Source: an uncultured Reyranella sp.
GTDB taxonomy: Bacteria > Pseudomonadota > Alphaproteobacteria > Reyranellales > Reyranellaceae
Reading direction: 5' to 3'
Assembly: GCA_937915145.1 (NCBI GenBank)
Contig: CALDNT010000035.1
Span: 1-48,337, forward strand
Length of the DNA: 48,337 nt
Part shown: piece after piece, positions 33,808 to 42,052 of the stretch
How the letters are laid out: each line of letters starts with the position of its first letter
Numbering within the stretch: the first letter of the stretch is position 1
Notes under the pieces: generated by a model
The model's database searches: none
What the model was told of the DNA's origin: nothing
Seen by the model: the letters and a program-made list of their open reading frames with translations, nothing else
Program-made: the position numbers and the translations under genes

Positions 33808-33858
33808 GAACCGATCGGCCCCGGCTGCGCACGAAATGCGGCCGGGGTCGGTTCCGTT
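33808..33858 (+). other. stable intercistronic hairpin after the binding-protein gene
   Basis: GAACCGA and CCCCGGC on one side pair with GCCGGGG and TCGGTTC on the other (outer arms 33808-33814 and 33848-33854), ahead of CGTTTC. It has a weak T-tract. It may act as a partial terminator or as an mRNA-stabilising structure between SBP and permease genes. Confidence 0.6.
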
Positions 33859-33904
33859 TCAGTGCCAATCCTGCTAGGCCTGCCGCAGGCCCAACAACCA
33901 TCCG

Positions 33905-34897
33905 ATGCTTGCCTTCATCCTCCGCCGCCTGCTGCAGTCCATCGCCGTTCTCCTGACGGTAGGGCTGGTTGCCTTCTCGCTGTTTCGTTACGTCGGCGAT
34001 CCGATCAACGCCATGGTCGGCCAGGACACGTCGATGGAGGATCGCGAGGCATTGCGCGAAAAGCTCGGCCTGAACGATCCGGCGCCGATCCAGTTCTTCC
34101 ATTTCATCGTCAATGCCGCGCAGGGCAAATTCGGCCTGTCCTATCGCACGTCCGAGCCGGTTGGCCGCCTGATCGCCGAGCGGATACCGGCCACCCTCGA
34201 GCTCTCGTTCTGCGCCGCGGTGTTCGCGCTGTTCGTCGGCGTGCCGATGGGGGTTTATACCGGCCTTTACCCACGGCATTGGTCGAGCCGGTTGTTTCAG
34301 GCGGTATCGCTGATCGGCATCTCGCTGCCGACATTCCTGATCGGCATCCTGCTGATCCTGGTCTTCGCTGTATGGCTGCGGCTGCTGCCTTCGTTCGGGC
34401 GCGGCGACACCGTGATGATCGGCTGGTGGTCGACCGGCTTCCTGACCTGGTCGGGGCTGAAGGCGCTGATCCTGCCGTCGATCACGCTTGGCATGTTCCA
34501 GCTCACGCTGCTCATGCGCCTGGTGCGCTCCGAAATGCTCGAGGTGATGCGGGCCGACTACATCAAGTTCGCCCGCGCCCGCGGCCTCACCAACCGCGCG
34601 ATCAACTTCGGCCATGCGCTGAAGAACACTCTGGTCCCGGTGATCACGGTCACCGGCCTGCAGCTCGGCGCCCTGATCGCCTTTGCCATCGTGACCGAAA
34701 CGGTGTTCGCCTGGCCCGGCGTCGGGCAGCTGTTCATCCAGTCCGTCCAGTTCTCCGACGTGCCCGTGATGGCCGCCTATCTGCTGCTGATCGGCCTGCT
34801 GTTCGTCCTGATCAACCTTGCGGTCGACCTGCTCTATTTCGTGGTCGATCCGCGCCTGCGCAGCCAGGGCGGCTCGGCCCGCGTGGCGGGGCACTGA
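33905..34897 (+). CDS. dppB: peptide-type ABC transporter permease (DppB-like)
   Basis: 330 residues, with six membrane segments, opening MLAFILRRLLQSIAVLLTVGLVAFSLF as in DppB/OppB, and the BPD_transp_1 EAA region RADYIKFARARGLTNRAINFGHALKN. It forms half of the membrane channel of the peptide-type transporter. It is one base before the next permease gene (TGA then ATG). Confidence 0.92.
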   Translation: MLAFILRRLLQSIAVLLTVGLVAFSLFRYVGDPINAMVGQDTSMEDREALREKLGLNDPAPIQFFHFIVNAAQGKFGLSYRTSEPVGRLIAERIPATLELSFCAAVFALFVGVPMGVYTGLYPRHWSSRLFQAVSLIGISLPTFLIGILLILVFAVWLRLLPSFGRGDTVMIGWWSTGFLTWSGLKALILPSITLGMFQLTLLMRLVRSEMLEVMRADYIKFARARGLTNRAINFGHALKNTLVPVITVTGLQLGALIAFAIVTETVFAWPGVGQLFIQSVQFSDVPVMAAYLLLIGLLFVLINLAVDLLYFVVDPRLRSQGGSARVAGH

Positions 34898-34898
34898 G

Positions 34899-35834
34899 AT
34901 GGCGGCTCGGTCGGGCTTCTCGGGATGGCTTCATCGCGCGTCGGACAGCGACGTCTGGTGGAGTTTCAAATCCTCGCCGATGACCGTCACCGCCGCCGTC
35001 GCGACCGTGCTGATCGTGGCGATCGCGTTCCTCTCGCCGGTGCTGGCGCCCCATACGCCGTTCGACCCGGCGACGCTCAACCTCATCGACGGCCTCAAGC
35101 CGCCGGCGATGCTCTCCAGCGACGGCGACTGGACTTTCCCGCTCGGCACCGACGACCAGGGCAGGGACGTGCTGTCTTCGATCATGTATGGCACCCGCCT
35201 GTCGCTGGCTGTGGGTTTTGCGTCGGTTGTCGTGGCGATGGTCCTTGGCATCGGGCTCGGCCTGGTCAGCGGCTATTTCGGCGGTACGATCGATGCGGTC
35301 ATCATGCGCATCGCCGACGTTCAGCTCACCTTTCCGGCGATCCTGGTCGCGCTGCTGATCGACGGCATCGTGCGCAGCACCATTTCGGTGCAGCGTCATG
35401 ACGAGATCGCGCTGTTCGTCATCGTCGGTGCGATCGGCCTGTCGTTCTGGGTGCAGTACGCGCGCACCGTCCGCGGCTCGGTGATGGTCGAGAAGAACAA
35501 GGAATATGTGCAGGCAGCGCGGGTCATCGGTCTGTCGCCGCTGCTCATCATGGTGCGCCATGTGCTGCCCAACGTCACCGGGCCGGTGCTGGTCATCGCC
35601 ACGATCAACCTCGGCCTCGCCATCATCACCGAGGCGACGCTGTCGTTCCTGGGTGTCGGACTGCCGCCGACGGAGCCGTCCCTGGGAACTCTCATCCGCC
35701 TCGGCAACGAGGTGCTGCAGTCGGGCGACTGGTGGATCACGGTGTTCCCCGGCGCCACGCTGGCGGCGCTGGTGCTGGCGGTGAACCTGCTGGGTGACTG
35801 GTTGCGCGACGCTCTCAATCCCAAGCTGCGTTGA
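34899..35834 (+). CDS. dppC: peptide-type ABC transporter permease (DppC-like)
   Basis: 311 residues from ATG 34899, one base after the preceding stop. It has the OppC_N-type N-terminus (WWSFKSSPMTVTAAVATVLIVA), the GTDDQGRDVLSSIMYGTRLSL hallmark, and an EAA loop NKEYVQAARVIGLSPLLIMVRHVLPN. It pairs with the DppB-like protein. Confidence 0.92.
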   Translation: MAARSGFSGWLHRASDSDVWWSFKSSPMTVTAAVATVLIVAIAFLSPVLAPHTPFDPATLNLIDGLKPPAMLSSDGDWTFPLGTDDQGRDVLSSIMYGTRLSLAVGFASVVVAMVLGIGLGLVSGYFGGTIDAVIMRIADVQLTFPAILVALLIDGIVRSTISVQRHDEIALFVIVGAIGLSFWVQYARTVRGSVMVEKNKEYVQAARVIGLSPLLIMVRHVLPNVTGPVLVIATINLGLAIITEATLSFLGVGLPPTEPSLGTLIRLGNEVLQSGDWWITVFPGATLAALVLAVNLLGDWLRDALNPKLR

Positions 35835-35848
35835 GGTTGGAGACGCAG

Positions 35849-36871
35849 ATGGCCACCGAATCCAACAATCCACCGCTGCTCGATGTCAGGAACCTCAGGG
35901 TCGAGTTTCCGACGCGCCGCGGCACACTGGTGGCGGTCGACGACGTGTCGTTCGACATCGCGCCGGGCGAAGTGCTGGGCGTGGTGGGCGAATCCGGCGC
36001 CGGCAAGTCGCTGACGGGCAATGCCATCATCGGTCTGCTTGAGCCGCCGGGGCGCATTGCCGGCGGCGAGATCCATCTCGAAGGCCGGCGCATCGACAAC
36101 TTGCCCTATGAGGAGATGCGCAAGATCCGCGGTGCCCGGATCGGCGCCATTTTCCAGGACCCCCTGACCAGCCTCAATCCGCTCTATTCGGTGGGCCGTC
36201 AGCTGGTCGAGACCATTCGGACCCACCTGCCTTTGTCGGCTGGCGAGGCGCGGACGCGGGCGCTCGACCTCCTGAAGGAGGTCGGAATTCCGGGCGCCGA
36301 GAGCCGGCTCGACCATTATCCGCACCAGTTCTCGGGTGGCATGCGCCAGCGTGTGGTGATCGCGTTGGCGCTGTGCGCCGGGCCGCGGCTGATCGTGGCC
36401 GACGAGCCCACGACGGCACTCGACGTGTCGATCCAGGCCCAGATCATCGCTCTGCTGAAGCGGCTTTGCCGTGAGCATGGCACCGCGGTGATGTTGGTAA
36501 CTCACGACATGGGCGTGATCGCCGAGACGGCCGATCGTGTCGCGGTGATGTATGCCGGCCGCATCGCCGAGATCGGGCCGGTGCGCGACGTGGTGAAGCA
36601 TGCCAGGCATCCCTACACCAAGGGGCTCATGGGCTCGATTCCAAACCTCGGCGTGCGCACAGAACGGCTGACCCAGATCGACGGCGCCATGCCGCGGCTC
36701 ACCGAGATTCCCGCGGGTTGTGCCTTCAACCCGCGTTGCGCCGAACGCGGCAGCCGATGCCTGGTCGAGCGACCGGACCTCATGCCGGCAGGGGCCGACA
36801 AGGCCGCCTGCTGGCTGCACGACCGCGGCGGCGTCGGCCGGCCGTTGGCGAAGGAGACGATCGATGCCTGA
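35849..36871 (+). CDS. dppD: peptide-type ABC transporter ATPase (DppD-like)
   Basis: 340 residues from ATG 35849, preceded by GAGGTTGGAG. Walker A is GESGAGKSL, the signature is FSGGMRQRVVIALAL, and Walker B is LIVADEPTTALD. The oligopeptide-transporter C-terminal domain carries four cysteines (CAFNPRC...C...C) typical of the DppD/DppF iron-sulfur-like motif. It powers import together with the following ATPase, whose start overlaps this stop by eight bases. Confidence 0.93.
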   Translation: MATESNNPPLLDVRNLRVEFPTRRGTLVAVDDVSFDIAPGEVLGVVGESGAGKSLTGNAIIGLLEPPGRIAGGEIHLEGRRIDNLPYEEMRKIRGARIGAIFQDPLTSLNPLYSVGRQLVETIRTHLPLSAGEARTRALDLLKEVGIPGAESRLDHYPHQFSGGMRQRVVIALALCAGPRLIVADEPTTALDVSIQAQIIALLKRLCREHGTAVMLVTHDMGVIAETADRVAVMYAGRIAEIGPVRDVVKHARHPYTKGLMGSIPNLGVRTERLTQIDGAMPRLTEIPAGCAFNPRCAERGSRCLVERPDLMPAGADKAACWLHDRGGVGRPLAKETIDA

Positions 36872-37904
36872 CGGCGGCGGCGCGCAATTCGTCCGCCTTG
36901 CGGGACTGAAGCGGTACTTCGACGTTTCGGCGCCATGGCTGGTGCGCAAGATCGAAGGCCGGCCGCGCCAGATCGTCCAGGCAGTCGACGGCATCGACAT
37001 CGAGATCGCCAAGGGTGAGACCTTCTCGCTGGTGGGCGAGTCCGGCTGCGGCAAGTCGACGGTGGCGCGCCTGGTTGTCGGTCTCTATCCGCCGACCGCC
37101 GGCACGATCGAGTTCGACGGCAACGACATGGCCGGCCGGCGCAGCCGATCCGATATGGCCGCACTCCGGCGGCGCATGCAGATGATCTTCCAGGACCCGT
37201 ACGCCAGCCTCAACCCGCGCTGGCGCGTGTTCGACATCATCGCCGAACCGATCCGCGCCTTTGGTCTTTCGACGGACAAGGCCGATTTGCAGAAACGCGT
37301 GGAAGACCTGCTGCGGCAGGTGAAGCTGACGCCGGCCGACGGCCGAAAGTATCCGCATGAGTTTTCCGGCGGCCAGCGCCAGCGCGTCTCGATCGCCCGC
37401 GCGCTGGCCAGCCAGCCGGAGTTCCTGGTGTGCGACGAGCCGACCTCGGCGCTTGACGTGTCGGTTCAGGCCCAGATCCTGAACCTGATGGTCGACCTGC
37501 AGCGCCGCTTCGGCCTCACCTATCTGTTCATCTCGCACAACCTGGCGGTGGTCTATCACATCTCGACGCGCGTCGGCGTGATGTACCTCGGCCGCCTGGT
37601 CGAGGTGGCGCCCACCGAGACGCTTTTCACACGGCCCAAGCATCCCTACACGCGGATGCTGCTCGACACGATCCCCGACCTCGACATGACCGGCCGCCAG
37701 CGCAGCCCGGTCGCGGGTGAAGTGCCGAGCCCGCTCAATCCGCCGTCCGGCTGCACCTTCCATCCGCGCTGCCCCTTTGCCAACGATCGCTGCAAGATCG
37801 AGCGGCCGAAGGCGCTTTCGATCGAGGGTGGCACGGTCGCCTGCCACGCGATCGCGGAGGGACGCTTGGCCGTCGAGGAACGCAGCTACGCCGCCAACAG
37901 CTGA
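36864..37904 (+). CDS. dppF: peptide-type ABC transporter ATPase (DppF-like)
   Basis: 346 residues from ATG 36864, with AAGGAG ahead of it. Walker A is GESGCGKSTV, the signature is FSGGQRQRVSIARAL, and Walker B is FLVCDEPTSALD; the C-terminal oligo_HPY domain contains CTFHPRCPFANDRC. It is the second motor subunit. It completes a full SBP-permease-permease-ATPase-ATPase set, followed by an M20 amidohydrolase. Confidence 0.93.
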   Translation: MPDGGGAQFVRLAGLKRYFDVSAPWLVRKIEGRPRQIVQAVDGIDIEIAKGETFSLVGESGCGKSTVARLVVGLYPPTAGTIEFDGNDMAGRRSRSDMAALRRRMQMIFQDPYASLNPRWRVFDIIAEPIRAFGLSTDKADLQKRVEDLLRQVKLTPADGRKYPHEFSGGQRQRVSIARALASQPEFLVCDEPTSALDVSVQAQILNLMVDLQRRFGLTYLFISHNLAVVYHISTRVGVMYLGRLVEVAPTETLFTRPKHPYTRMLLDTIPDLDMTGRQRSPVAGEVPSPLNPPSGCTFHPRCPFANDRCKIERPKALSIEGGTVACHAIAEGRLAVEERSYAANS

Positions 37905-37959
37905 TAGAGCGATCTTTTCCTGATAGGCCGTGATGTGCATGGGCGCATAGCGAGTGCGC

Positions 37960-37987
37960 TTGACCCGTTGCGGCGCTGCCGTACGAT
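37960..37987 (+). promoter_or_regulatory. candidate sigma70 promoter of the M20 hydrolase gene
   Basis: TTGACC (37960-37965) and TACGAT (37982-37987) with a 16-bp spacer, 30 bp before the ATG at 38017. This gives the hydrolase gene its own transcription start despite following the ABC genes closely. Confidence 0.5.
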
Positions 37988-38016
37988 CTGCGCTCCTTTT
38001 TTCTGGAGAGTCCCGG

Positions 38017-39210
38017 ATGCCGGTCATCAACCGCATTGCGTCGTTTCACAAGGACATGACCGCCTGGCGTCATGACATCCACAGTCATCCCGAGACGGCC
38101 TTCGAGGAAGTGCGGACGGCCGACGTCGTCGCCGAAAAGCTGAAGTCGTTCGGTCTTGAAGTTCATCGCGGCCTGGCCAAGACCGGCGTGGTGGGCGTGC
38201 TGCGCTCAGGCACGTCGAAGCGGGCGATCGGGCTGCGCGCCGACATGGACGCGCTCGATGTCCACGAGACCAACCAGTTCGACCACAAGTCGACGATCCC
38301 GGGCAAGATGCACGCCTGCGGCCATGACGGTCACACCGTGATGCTGCTGGGGGCCGCGAAATACCTGTCCGAAACGAAGAACTTCGACGGCACGGTCTAC
38401 TTCATTTTCCAGCCGGCGGAGGAAAACGAAGGCGGCGGGCGCGTCATGGTGGAAGAGGGACTGTTCGAAAAGTTCCCGGTCGAAGGCGTCTACGGCATGC
38501 ACAACATTCCGGGTATTCCGGTCGGCAAGTTTGCCGTTCGGCCCGGCCCGATGATGGCCGCCTACGACATCTTCGAAGTCGTGGTGAAGGGTGTCGGCGC
38601 TCACGGCGCCATGCCGCATCACGGCATCGACCCGGTTGTGGTCGGTGCGCACATCGTGACGGCACTGCAGTCGATCGTGGCACGTAATGTCGATCCGATG
38701 GATACCGCCGTGGTCTCCACGACACAGATTCATGCCGGCGACACCTGGAACGTGATCCCGCAGGAATGCGTGTTGCGCGGCACGGTCCGCACCTTCAAGA
38801 AGCCGGTGCAGGACATGATCGAGAAGCAGATCGAGAAGATCGCCCGCAACGTCGCGGCGGGTTTCGGCGCCGAGGTTGCCAAGTGGCGCTACGAGCGGCG
38901 CTATCCCGCCACCGTGAACAGCGTCCAGGAGACCGAGTTCGCCGCCCAGGCGGCATCGGCGCTGGTCGGCCTGGATAACGTCAACCGCAATCCGACGCCG
39001 GCGATGGGCAGCGAGGATTTTGCCTGGATGCTTCTCAAGCGGCCGGGTTGCTATATCTGGATTGGCAATGGCGACGGCGAAGGCAGTTGCATGGTCCACA
39101 ATCCGGGCTACGACTTCAACGATGAGATCCTGCCGATCGGGGCCTCGTACTGGGCAACTTTGGTCGAGCAGCAGCTTGTCCGCGCGGCTGTGTCTCGGGC
39201 AGCGGATTAG
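38017..39210 (+). CDS. M20 family metal-dependent amidohydrolase
   Basis: 397 residues from ATG 38017, with TGGAGAG upstream. It is of the hippurate hydrolase/IAA-amino acid hydrolase type: WRHDIHSHPETAFEE at the start, GLRADMDALDVHE, the metal-binding cysteine-histidine block HACGHDGHTVML, QPAEENEGG with the catalytic and metal-binding glutamates, and the distal histidine in CMVHNPGYDFND. It removes an N-acyl or amide group from amino-acid conjugates in the cytosol. Its place after a peptide-type transporter suggests that it processes the imported compound. Confidence 0.92.
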   Translation: MPVINRIASFHKDMTAWRHDIHSHPETAFEEVRTADVVAEKLKSFGLEVHRGLAKTGVVGVLRSGTSKRAIGLRADMDALDVHETNQFDHKSTIPGKMHACGHDGHTVMLLGAAKYLSETKNFDGTVYFIFQPAEENEGGGRVMVEEGLFEKFPVEGVYGMHNIPGIPVGKFAVRPGPMMAAYDIFEVVVKGVGAHGAMPHHGIDPVVVGAHIVTALQSIVARNVDPMDTAVVSTTQIHAGDTWNVIPQECVLRGTVRTFKKPVQDMIEKQIEKIARNVAAGFGAEVAKWRYERRYPATVNSVQETEFAAQAASALVGLDNVNRNPTPAMGSEDFAWMLLKRPGCYIWIGNGDGEGSCMVHNPGYDFNDEILPIGASYWATLVEQQLVRAAVSRAAD

Positions 39211-39248
39211 GCACCGGCTGTTCGTCGATACGAGGCCAGTGCTTTTCA

Positions 39249-40103
39249 ATGGTGCATCCCTACCGGCATGAACGGATAGGTCTGGCGACGATCCACGCCA
39301 AGGAACTTGCGGTTGCGCCGCCGTTTTGGCGTCTGCTGGATGCGCAGATTGTGGTCGCGCCCAATGTCGACACCGACAGCCTTGGCACTTTCTCCGGTGA
39401 AGTGCCCCGGCCGGCGCCGGTGGTAGAGACCTGTGCGGCCAAGGCGGAACTCGCATTCCGGACCCTCGATGTCGATTGCGCGATCGCCAGCGAAGGCAGC
39501 TACGGTCCTATCGATCGCGTGCCGCTCAATCCCGCCGGCGTTGAGGTCATGGCGTTCGTCGATCGCCGCCGCGGCTTGCGGGTGATCGAAACGCTTGCGA
39601 CTCATCGGACAAATTGGCGTCTGATGCGGTTCAAAGCCGGGGACCCCGGCGTGCCGTTGGCCGTCAAGGCGCTGGGTTTCCCCGACTATGGCGTCTTCGT
39701 GATCTGCAACAGCGACGGCAGCCAACCGGTCAAGGAACTGGCGTGCCTGGACGAAGTTGTGGCGGCTGTCGACCGTGAGGCGAGCCGCTCGGAAGACGGT
39801 CTTGCCATGCTGATTGCCGATATGCGCGCGCATCGCAATCCGATGCGCATGAAGGTGTTGCGGGCGTTGTCGTGGAAACTCGCCAGGCGGCTGCAGCGGC
39901 TTTGCCCCAAGTGCCATACCCCAGGCTTCGGCCATATCGAGTCGCGCCGCGGCCTGCCCTGCGAGGATTGTGGTGATGCCACGCACTGGATCGACTTCGA
40001 GATCGACGGCTGCGCCGCCTGTGGCCATGCAGTGGGCCGGCCGCGCAAGGACGGCCGCCTGACCGCCTCGAAGCTCTCCTGTGCAAGCTGCCGTGGTGAC
40101 TAA
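39249..40103 (+). CDS. DUF6671-like protein with C-terminal zinc ribbons
   Basis: 284 residues. The N-terminal two thirds (ERIGLATIHAKELAVAPPF...GSYGPIDRVPLNPAGVEVMAFVDRRRG) match, as far as I recall, the DUF6671 family; residues about 217-282 hold five CxxC-type pairs (LCPKCHTPGFG, PCEDCGDATHW, CAACGHA, LSCASC), so two zinc-ribbon-like sites are expected. It is probably a soluble cytosolic protein. Its biochemical role is unknown. It lies 38 bp after the M20 hydrolase and 32 bp before the second copy of the palindromic repeat. Confidence 0.75.
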   Translation: MVHPYRHERIGLATIHAKELAVAPPFWRLLDAQIVVAPNVDTDSLGTFSGEVPRPAPVVETCAAKAELAFRTLDVDCAIASEGSYGPIDRVPLNPAGVEVMAFVDRRRGLRVIETLATHRTNWRLMRFKAGDPGVPLAVKALGFPDYGVFVICNSDGSQPVKELACLDEVVAAVDREASRSEDGLAMLIADMRAHRNPMRMKVLRALSWKLARRLQRLCPKCHTPGFGHIESRRGLPCEDCGDATHWIDFEIDGCAACGHAVGRPRKDGRLTASKLSCASCRGD

Positions 40104-40135
40104 AGCGTGATGATTTAGGCCCATCTCACAAACCA

Positions 40136-40245
40136 ACCTCATGCTGAGGAGGCGCCTAGTGCCGTCTCGAAGCATGGGCTGCAGATGAGGTGCTCGTTCT
40201 GTCCCTTCGAGACGCATCGCTGCGCGACGCTCCTCAGGGTGAGGC
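40136..40245. repeat. dispersed palindromic repeat, copy 2
   Basis: 110 bp with the same layout as 22153-22266: ACCTCATGCTGAGGAG, then GTCTCGAAGC, a spacer, CCTTCGAGACGCATCGC and CTCCTCAGGGTGAGGC. It lies between convergent genes (DUF6671 protein and GNAT). The two copies share arms but have different centres. Confidence 0.85.
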
Positions 40246-40278
40246 GGCAGGGTGAGACGAACTTCGACTCATCATGCT

Positions 40279-40722
40279 CTAGTTGGCTGGGGCGGGCGCC
40301 GGCAGCACTTTCGTCATGAAGATGCGCGCGGTGCCGGGCGGGTCGCAGGGAATGCGGCCGAATTCGCGCCAGCCGTGACGGCCATAGAAGCCGGGCGCCT
40401 GAAAGCTGATGGTGTAGAGCATTGCCGAGCGACAGCCGCGCCGTGCGCCTTCTTCCTCCGCCAGGCGCAGCAGGCGACTGCCGAGGTCGTGGCCGCGCAA
40501 GTCCTTCGGCAGATAGACCAGGTCGAGGAACAGCAGACCGAGCGAGGTCCGTCCCAATATGCCGCCGAGCGTTTTGCCGTCCGCATCTTGCGCCAGCACG
40601 GCAAGCGGCCGCGAATCGCGGTAGCCCACCTGCTCGGCGTTGTAGTCCGCGAGGCCATTGCCGATGACGCTGCGCGCGGCATCGTCAGGCGCATCGGTCA
40701 GGAAGAGAGTGGGATCGGCCAT
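40279..40722 (-). CDS. GNAT family N-acetyltransferase
   Basis: 147 residues from ATG at 40722, with GAAGGA about 12 bases upstream. Motif A of the GNAT fold is visible in LYLPKDLRGHDLGSRLLRLAEEEGARRGC (Q/R-x-x-G-x-G/A acetyl-CoA loop reads RGHDLG), and motif B in LYTISFQAPGFYGRHGWREFG. It transfers an acetyl group from acetyl-CoA to an unknown amine. The frame runs open far upstream but without support. Downstream lies the palindromic repeat. Confidence 0.87.
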   Translation of the reverse strand: MADPTLFLTDAPDDAARSVIGNGLADYNAEQVGYRDSRPLAVLAQDADGKTLGGILGRTSLGLLFLDLVYLPKDLRGHDLGSRLLRLAEEEGARRGCRSAMLYTISFQAPGFYGRHGWREFGRIPCDPPGTARIFMTKVLPAPAPAN

Positions 40723-40734
40723 GGATGGGGGTCC

Positions 40735-40830
40735 TTCGACGGCAAGCTGAATTTGCAGCTTCAGCAGGTTTAGCCTGGTATTTCTGTCACGATGGGAAAC
40801 GCCCGCGGAGAGATCCGGCGGGCGTTTTTC
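40735..40830 (+). ncRNA. candidate small RNA ending in an intrinsic terminator
   Basis: Three stem-loops follow each other: AAGCTG/CAGCTT, CAGG/CCTG, and the terminator hairpin at 40797-40829. No coding frame of any length uses this stretch and no plus-strand gene precedes it, yet it ends in a canonical terminator. A promoter is not obvious. It could alternatively be a structured leader of the divergent GNAT gene. Confidence 0.35.
40797..40829 (+). terminator. orphan intrinsic terminator
   Basis: A perfect 10-bp stem AAACGCCCGC/GCGGGCGTTT is followed by a TT tract. No plus-strand gene lies upstream that would need it, which is why a small RNA is proposed for 40735-40830. Confidence 0.85.
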
Positions 40831-41014
40831 ATGGTCCACGAATGGTCCATCACAGCGGACATTTTTTAGACACGCATTTCGAAAAGGTCGTTCGTCGATT
40901 CGGCGGCAGGCGTCGCGGCGATTTCGGTTCACGATCAACGGCTTGGACGTGATTTTCAGACACCGACACCGGACAAACAAACCCCGTTCAGGCGTGGCAC
41001 GATATGGTCCACCT

Positions 41015-42052
41015 TCAGCCCGAGATATCCGTCGCCAGATGGAACAGACAATCGCCACGCTCGCAGCGCGCCGGGACGCGCTTGCAGAGCACCAGTCCGT
41101 CACGCTTGAAGGACAGGAGGTCGGGTTCGCGCCACGGCGTATGGTGGAAGTGGATGCGGGCCGCGGGCTGCCCCGCCTTGACCTCCGCGCCGAGGTCTAC
41201 CAGAGGCTCGAACAGGCCGCCTTCGGAGGCATAAACGTAATAGTCGTCGCCGCCGATCTCGGTGAGGCGGGTAGGCGAGGGGGCGGGCGCCGGTCCCTGC
41301 AACAAGCCGATATGCGCCAGCACCCGGCGCATGCCGCTCTCCATCACCGCCAGGGATAGTGGAGTGACGAGGCCGCCGCCGCCGAGTTCGGTGCCCATGG
41401 CCAGAACGCCCTGGCGCGCCGAAGCCGACGTGAAGGTGCGGCCACCGCCCTGGGGAGCCGCCGCGATGTAGCTGACCGGCGCACCGAAGGCTTTCAAGAG
41501 ACCGACTATCTTGTCCATGCGGGCGGGGTCGGGGTGGCGCGGTGCCAGCGCGCTTGGAATGTAGGTGAGCGAACTGCCGCCGGAGTGGAAATCGAAGCCG
41601 TAGTCGAACCCTGGCAGCAGGGCATGTTCGATCCAGTAGGCGATCTGCTGCGTGATCGTGCCTTCGGCGTCGCCGGGGAACGACCGGTTGAGATTGCCGT
41701 CGTCGATCGGCGAGGTCCGCTGGCCGGCCATCGCAGCGGGGAAGTTGGCCGACGGCAGGATCACCAGCCGGCCTTTTATGTCCTTGGGCTCGAGGCTGCG
41801 GATCAGGTTGCCGAGCCCGATCTGGCCTTCCCATTCGTCGCCGTGGTTGCCGGCCTGCATCAGGACGTTGGGACCATCGCCGTTCTTGATGCGCACGATT
41901 GGAATCGGGATCCAGCCATAGGCCGAGCGATGGACCGAATGCGGCACGCGGACAAAACCGGTTGCCTTGCCTTCGGCGTTGAGGTCGATGTCGGCCGACA
42001 GGCGGCTCATGGCCGAGAAATCGGTGAGTTTGGGAGTTGTCATGTTCGTCAT
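41015..42052 (-). CDS. succinylglutamate desuccinylase/aspartoacylase family deacylase
   Basis: 345 residues from ATG at 42052, which overlaps the stop of the upstream permease gene (ATGA); a second ATG nine bases in is possible. The zinc-carboxypeptidase-like site is clear: GNHGDEWEGQ provides the first His and Glu, and YGFDFHSGGSS the second His; a C-terminal beta domain with EGGLFEPLVDLGAEVKAGQ resembles a lipoyl-type fold seen in this family. It would hydrolyse an N-acyl amino acid. Coupling to the permease genes implies that its substrate is the imported compound. Confidence 0.9.
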   Translation of the reverse strand: MTNMTTPKLTDFSAMSRLSADIDLNAEGKATGFVRVPHSVHRSAYGWIPIPIVRIKNGDGPNVLMQAGNHGDEWEGQIGLGNLIRSLEPKDIKGRLVILPSANFPAAMAGQRTSPIDDGNLNRSFPGDAEGTITQQIAYWIEHALLPGFDYGFDFHSGGSSLTYIPSALAPRHPDPARMDKIVGLLKAFGAPVSYIAAAPQGGGRTFTSASARQGVLAMGTELGGGGLVTPLSLAVMESGMRRVLAHIGLLQGPAPAPSPTRLTEIGGDDYYVYASEGGLFEPLVDLGAEVKAGQPAARIHFHHTPWREPDLLSFKRDGLVLCKRVPARCERGDCLFHLATDISG

